Shown here: piece after piece, positions 61,505 to 64,000 of the stretch
How positions within the stretch are numbered: position 1 is the stretch's first letter
How the letters are laid out: each line of letters starts with the position of its first letter
From: UBA737 sp045642125
GTDB taxonomy: Bacteria > Bacillota > Clostridia > Oscillospirales > Acutalibacteraceae
Assembly: GCA_045642125.1 (NCBI GenBank)
Contig: JAZUIE010000006.1
Span: 42,261 to 106,260, forward strand
Reading direction: 5' to 3'
Length of the DNA stretch: 64,000 bases
Position numbers and translations under genes: made by a program
Notes under the pieces: model-generated
Seen by the model: the letters and a program-made list of their open reading frames with translations, nothing else
Databases searched by the model: none
Told to the model about the DNA's origin: nothing

Positions 61505-62534
61505 TTGCGGTCACCTTTTTAGCTGAAAATTTGCATATTATAATCGATAAAATTATGTTAAGTGCAGTTAATATTAAAAAAGTTATAAAATAATTACCGA
61601 TAACACGGTTTATGATTTTATACTCAATTATGTGCAGGAAATACTCCAAAGCAGAAAAATAAGTAATAAAATTATGATACTTAAATATTTTTCTGCCTTT
61701 AATCATTAAGATAGGCTTAAAAATAATAACGGATAAGTAAACAATCGGGAAACAAATAAAAGAAGTGCCCGATAAAACATGAGTCTTGTTAAGAGAGTAA
61801 ACCCATAATTCTGCCACCGCCAAAATAATAAGAAACGGTAAAATTTTTATCAGTTTACAGCTCGTGAAAAGAGATTTGTTTTTTTGTATTTCGGCACCGA
61901 TAATAACAAATAAAATGCCGAATAAAAATCTTATCAAAACATCAAAAAGGGACTTTGCAAGTTTTGAATTATAAAGAAACGGGAAAATGTTATTTATATA
62001 GTCCGAAAATTCAACCAATGCTATTAAAACAGCGGAAAGAACAAAAATAACATTTCTAATAGGCTTATAATAAGATTTTTTCTGTATAAGAGAGTATATA
62101 AAAATTCCGAGCAGCAGCGGCGGTATAAACCAAAGCTGAACTGCGATACTGAGTCCCTCGCCGGAATTGAGTATCGGAATTTTAATTATCGAAATTAAAA
62201 AGCTTTTAAGGGTAAAAGAGCCTGTTTTTATCCATTTATTAACAAAAAACAGTAAAAGTGAAAATATTAAAACAGCAAAATAAAAGGAGGTATATTTTAG
62301 CAAATATTTCTTTTTATATGACTTGATATTATGTCTGTTGTCTGTTGTTTGTGAAAATAGATAACCTGCAATTAAGTAAAAAACGGGAATTAAAAAGAAA
62401 GTGAAATTAGAAAGTGTATCGGGGATATATTTATAAAAGTATGCACGAAAAAATGTATGAGAAAGTGCAACGGCTATAGCGCCGAAAAATTTAATATAAT
62501 CAAAACCGGGTACATATTTTTCTTCTTTAACCAT
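61494..62534 (-). CDS. Acyltransferase family 3 membrane protein
   Basis: 346 residues with about ten membrane segments. The start FDYIKFFGAIAVALSHTFFRAYF has the family's R/K-x(10)-H pattern (here K with H near 22), and FTFFLIPVFYLIAGYLF is also typical. Such enzymes move acyl groups across or at the membrane onto glycans. Pairs with the ligase gene downstream. Confidence 0.82.
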   Translation of the reverse strand: MVKEEKYVPGFDYIKFFGAIAVALSHTFFRAYFYKYIPDTLSNFTFFLIPVFYLIAGYLFSQTTDNRHNIKSYKKKYLLKYTSFYFAVLIFSLLLFFVNKWIKTGSFTLKSFLISIIKIPILNSGEGLSIAVQLWFIPPLLLGIFIYSLIQKKSYYKPIRNVIFVLSAVLIALVEFSDYINNIFPFLYNSKLAKSLFDVLIRFLFGILFVIIGAEIQKNKSLFTSCKLIKILPFLIILAVAELWVYSLNKTHVLSGTSFICFPIVYLSVIIFKPILMIKGRKIFKYHNFITYFSALEYFLHIIEYKIINRVIGNYFITFLILTALNIILSIIICKFSAKKVTANAA

Positions 62535-62719
62535 ATTTTCTCCTAAATAGGCAGATTAAAGTTCTGCCAAAAGACTGATAAACTTTACCCACCCGTATTG
62601 CATAGGGGCAATACGGGGGGTAGCAGTTTTAACAGAAAGAATTAGTTCTCGTCCTTAATAGCCGCCTAAGCTGCGGTACAGTAAAGTGGGAAAACTCAAC
62701 TCACATGATAAAACAAAAT
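62535..62719. other. Intergenic: hairpin and a ppdK end-like fragment
   Basis: Hairpin CCCGTATTGC / GCAATACGGG (62592-62617) without T run. On the minus strand 62680-62645 reads TAA-stop-AAIKDEN-stop, an echo of the C-terminal residues of pyruvate phosphate dikinase (AAAQAAIKDKK at 63749). The rest shows nothing clear. Confidence 0.4.
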
Positions 62720-63598
62720 TTAATCTTCCGTATTGTCGATTTCTTCATAATAATATGAATAATCAATGCCTTTCATTATGATTTCACGGCTCATTATATC
62801 ATCGGTCAAAGCGTTTTTAATCAGAGCAATAATTCTTTCTGAATTATCAACGCTTTTACGCATAGCATCAAGATAATCGCTTTTGTCAATCTTGCTCCAA
62901 TCAACGCACCTTTTCAAATTCTTTTTTAGAATTAAATCAAGCCAGATTCTTGTGCTTCTGCCGTTGCCTTCCATAAAGGGGTGAGCAACATTCATTTCCA
63001 CATATTTTTTCACAATATTTTCGAGGGTGTTTTCTGGCATCGCTTCAATGTGTTCAAGTGCTCCGTCAAGATAGAGCGCAGGGGCAAACGCAAACCCGCC
63101 TTTCGAAATATTAACAGAGCGAATTTGACCTGCAAAATCGTAAAGCCCCCCGAAAATGTAGGCGTGAATTTGCTGTAAACCCTTTGCTGTTCCGACTTCA
63201 ATATTGTCAATAAATCCGCTCTCAAACAGTTCATACGCTTTTTGCTTGCTTTTTTCGTCAATGGATGTTTCCAAATTTTTCATCCATTGTTGGAAAACAT
63301 CCGTCTTTTTACTCGGAACAACGGCAATAAGAACATTTAAGCCGTTTTCGTCAATAATGTCGGTATTATAAAACTTGCCGTCTTTCGCTTTTAATTTCAG
63401 TTGTTTGCAAATTGCAATCAACTGCGGATTTCTTCTTTTAATTGTTGCCCAATATACTCTCGGATTTACTGATTTTGTAAGTGCTTCGCAAATGTCCATA
63501 GCACAAAAGCACCATTTTGCGGTGTCTTCATCCCAAACGGCTCTGACGGGTGTTTTTTCAAAAAAGCGTATTGAAGTTTTTTGAAAATTATTATCCAT
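62720..63598 (-). CDS. BRO-N/Fic fusion protein
   Basis: 292 residues. Residues about 1-115 are a BRO-N/KilA-like domain (VRAVWDEDTAKWCFCAMDICEAL, FQQWMKN), and about 120-265 a Fic domain with flap KGGFAFAPALYLDG and the complete motif HPFMEGNGRSTR (near 208). At the C-terminus GIDYSYYYEEID has S-x-x-x-E at the place of the class III self-inhibition helix, with E instead of the final G or N. It should be an AMP-transferase kept off by its own tail. It is a lone gene, probably horizontally acquired, between ppdK and the acyltransferase operon. Confidence 0.85.
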   Translation of the reverse strand: MDNNFQKTSIRFFEKTPVRAVWDEDTAKWCFCAMDICEALTKSVNPRVYWATIKRRNPQLIAICKQLKLKAKDGKFYNTDIIDENGLNVLIAVVPSKKTDVFQQWMKNLETSIDEKSKQKAYELFESGFIDNIEVGTAKGLQQIHAYIFGGLYDFAGQIRSVNISKGGFAFAPALYLDGALEHIEAMPENTLENIVKKYVEMNVAHPFMEGNGRSTRIWLDLILKKNLKRCVDWSKIDKSDYLDAMRKSVDNSERIIALIKNALTDDIMSREIIMKGIDYSYYYEEIDNTED

Positions 63599-63702
63599 AA
63601 CGCCGTTCCTTTCTAATGCATTGGTTTGATATTGTTAAATTTTATACAGACATCATTCGTATCGTTATTTTATTATAACATATTTTCATATAAAAGTCAA
63701 AA

Positions 63703-63727
63703 ATCCGCCCGAAGAATTCGGGCGGAT
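63703..63727 (-). terminator. Intrinsic terminator after ppdK
   Basis: ATCCGCCCGAA / TTCGGGCGGAT, perfect 11-bp stem with 3-base loop, then TTTTTGACTTTT on the minus strand. Confidence 0.88.
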
Positions 63728-63748
63728 AAATTTTGCTTTAAGTTAAGA

Positions 63749-64000
63749 TTATTTCTTATCCTTAATTGCTGCCTGAGCTGCTGCCAAACGTGCAATCGGA
63801 ACACGGAAGGGAGAGCAGGAAACGTAGTTAAGACCAATAGAGTGGCAGAACTCGATAGAAGACGGGTCGCCGCCGTGCTCACCGCAGATACCGCAGTGCA
63901 TATCGGGACGGACGGAACGGCCGAGTTCGACAGCCATCTTCATGAGCTTGCCGACACCGATCTGGTCGAGCTTCGCGAACGGATCGGACTCGAAGATCTT
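63749..64000 (-). CDS. ppdK: Pyruvate, phosphate dikinase, C-terminal part (runs off window)
   Basis: The frame is open to the window end. The visible 83 residues begin KIFESDPFAKLDQIGVGKL and continue MAVELGRSVRPDMHCGICGEHGGDPSSIEFC, the PEP/pyruvate-binding barrel end of PPDK with the catalytic Cys in CGICGEHGG, then CSPFRVPIARLAAAQAA. The enzyme makes PEP from pyruvate, ATP and phosphate. Codon use is more GC-rich than in the neighbours, as expected for a highly expressed core gene. Confidence 0.95.
   Translation of the reverse strand, partial: KIFESDPFAKLDQIGVGKLMKMAVELGRSVRPDMHCGICGEHGGDPSSIEFCHSIGLNYVSCSPFRVPIARLAAAQAAIKDKK

Overview
The window is AT-rich DNA with strong Shine-Dalgarno sites and many U-tailed terminators. 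It comes from a low-GC, probably endospore-forming Gram-positive bacterium of the Clostridia (Oscillospiraceae-like is my guess). The support is spoIIID, SLH-domain and lipobox proteins, WXG100 proteins with an EssC-type ATPase, and a PPDK end. No rRNA, tRNA or CRISPR array was seen.

Layout. (1) 1-8303: glycan biosynthesis. A GT2 end, a NeuD-like acyltransferase and a nucleotidyltransferase-like gene precede an AraC regulator. The GDP-fucose set gmd-fcl-manC and an SLH amidase follow. (2) 8435-9631: a polytopic membrane protein gene. Its 3' end (9433-9638) is repeated at 51920-52125, so about 42 kb of foreign DNA separates this gene from its old neighbour spoIIID (52226). A 158-bp echo of spoIIID at 22319 divides the insert in two: island 1 (9639-22318) and island 2 (22477-51919). 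(3) Island 1: a resolvase stub, a ribbon-helix-helix regulator with its own operators, a zinc-ribbon membrane protein, an SPFH/zinc-ribbon protein, a DUF2971 protein and three TIR proteins. The TIR proteins share the same zinc-ribbon/TIR front but carry exchanged C-terminal ends. (4) Island 2: a VbhA-like antitoxin with a Fic toxin, a membrane HExxH protein beside an XRE repressor, and a tyrosine recombinase inside a pair of perfect 26-bp inverted repeats. A long, mostly contiguous gene series (26077-51906) then encodes a WXG100/EssC (type VIIb-like) secretion locus with FHA protein, PP2C phosphatase, Ser/Thr kinase, surface proteins, lipoproteins, a lipase-like candidate effector and further WXG100 proteins. 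(5) 52226-64000: chromosome again, with spoIIID, a flavodoxin-like protein, a P-type ATPase with altered motifs, purB, a DMT transporter, an FrhB-like Fe-S protein, an acyl-activating enzyme, an acyltransferase, a BRO-N/Fic protein and the end of ppdK.

How it may work together. The promoter at 25930-25958 points into the secretion locus and lies just inside the right 26-bp repeat. The recombinase lies in the same segment, and a terminator facing the segment lies just outside the left repeat. This is the layout of an invertible on/off promoter for the whole secretion locus. Inside the locus, the kinase and phosphatase probably act on arrays of T-x-x-L motifs in neighbouring proteins, which the FHA domains of EssC and the FHA protein could read. 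Island 1 looks like an uncharacterised TIR-based sensing or defence module. Two of its TIR proteins end in DUF6273/C-type-lectin-like domains whose 3' DNA is almost identical while the DNA just upstream is not, which suggests cassette exchange or template-driven diversification. All functional statements are from reading translations by eye; no database search was run.
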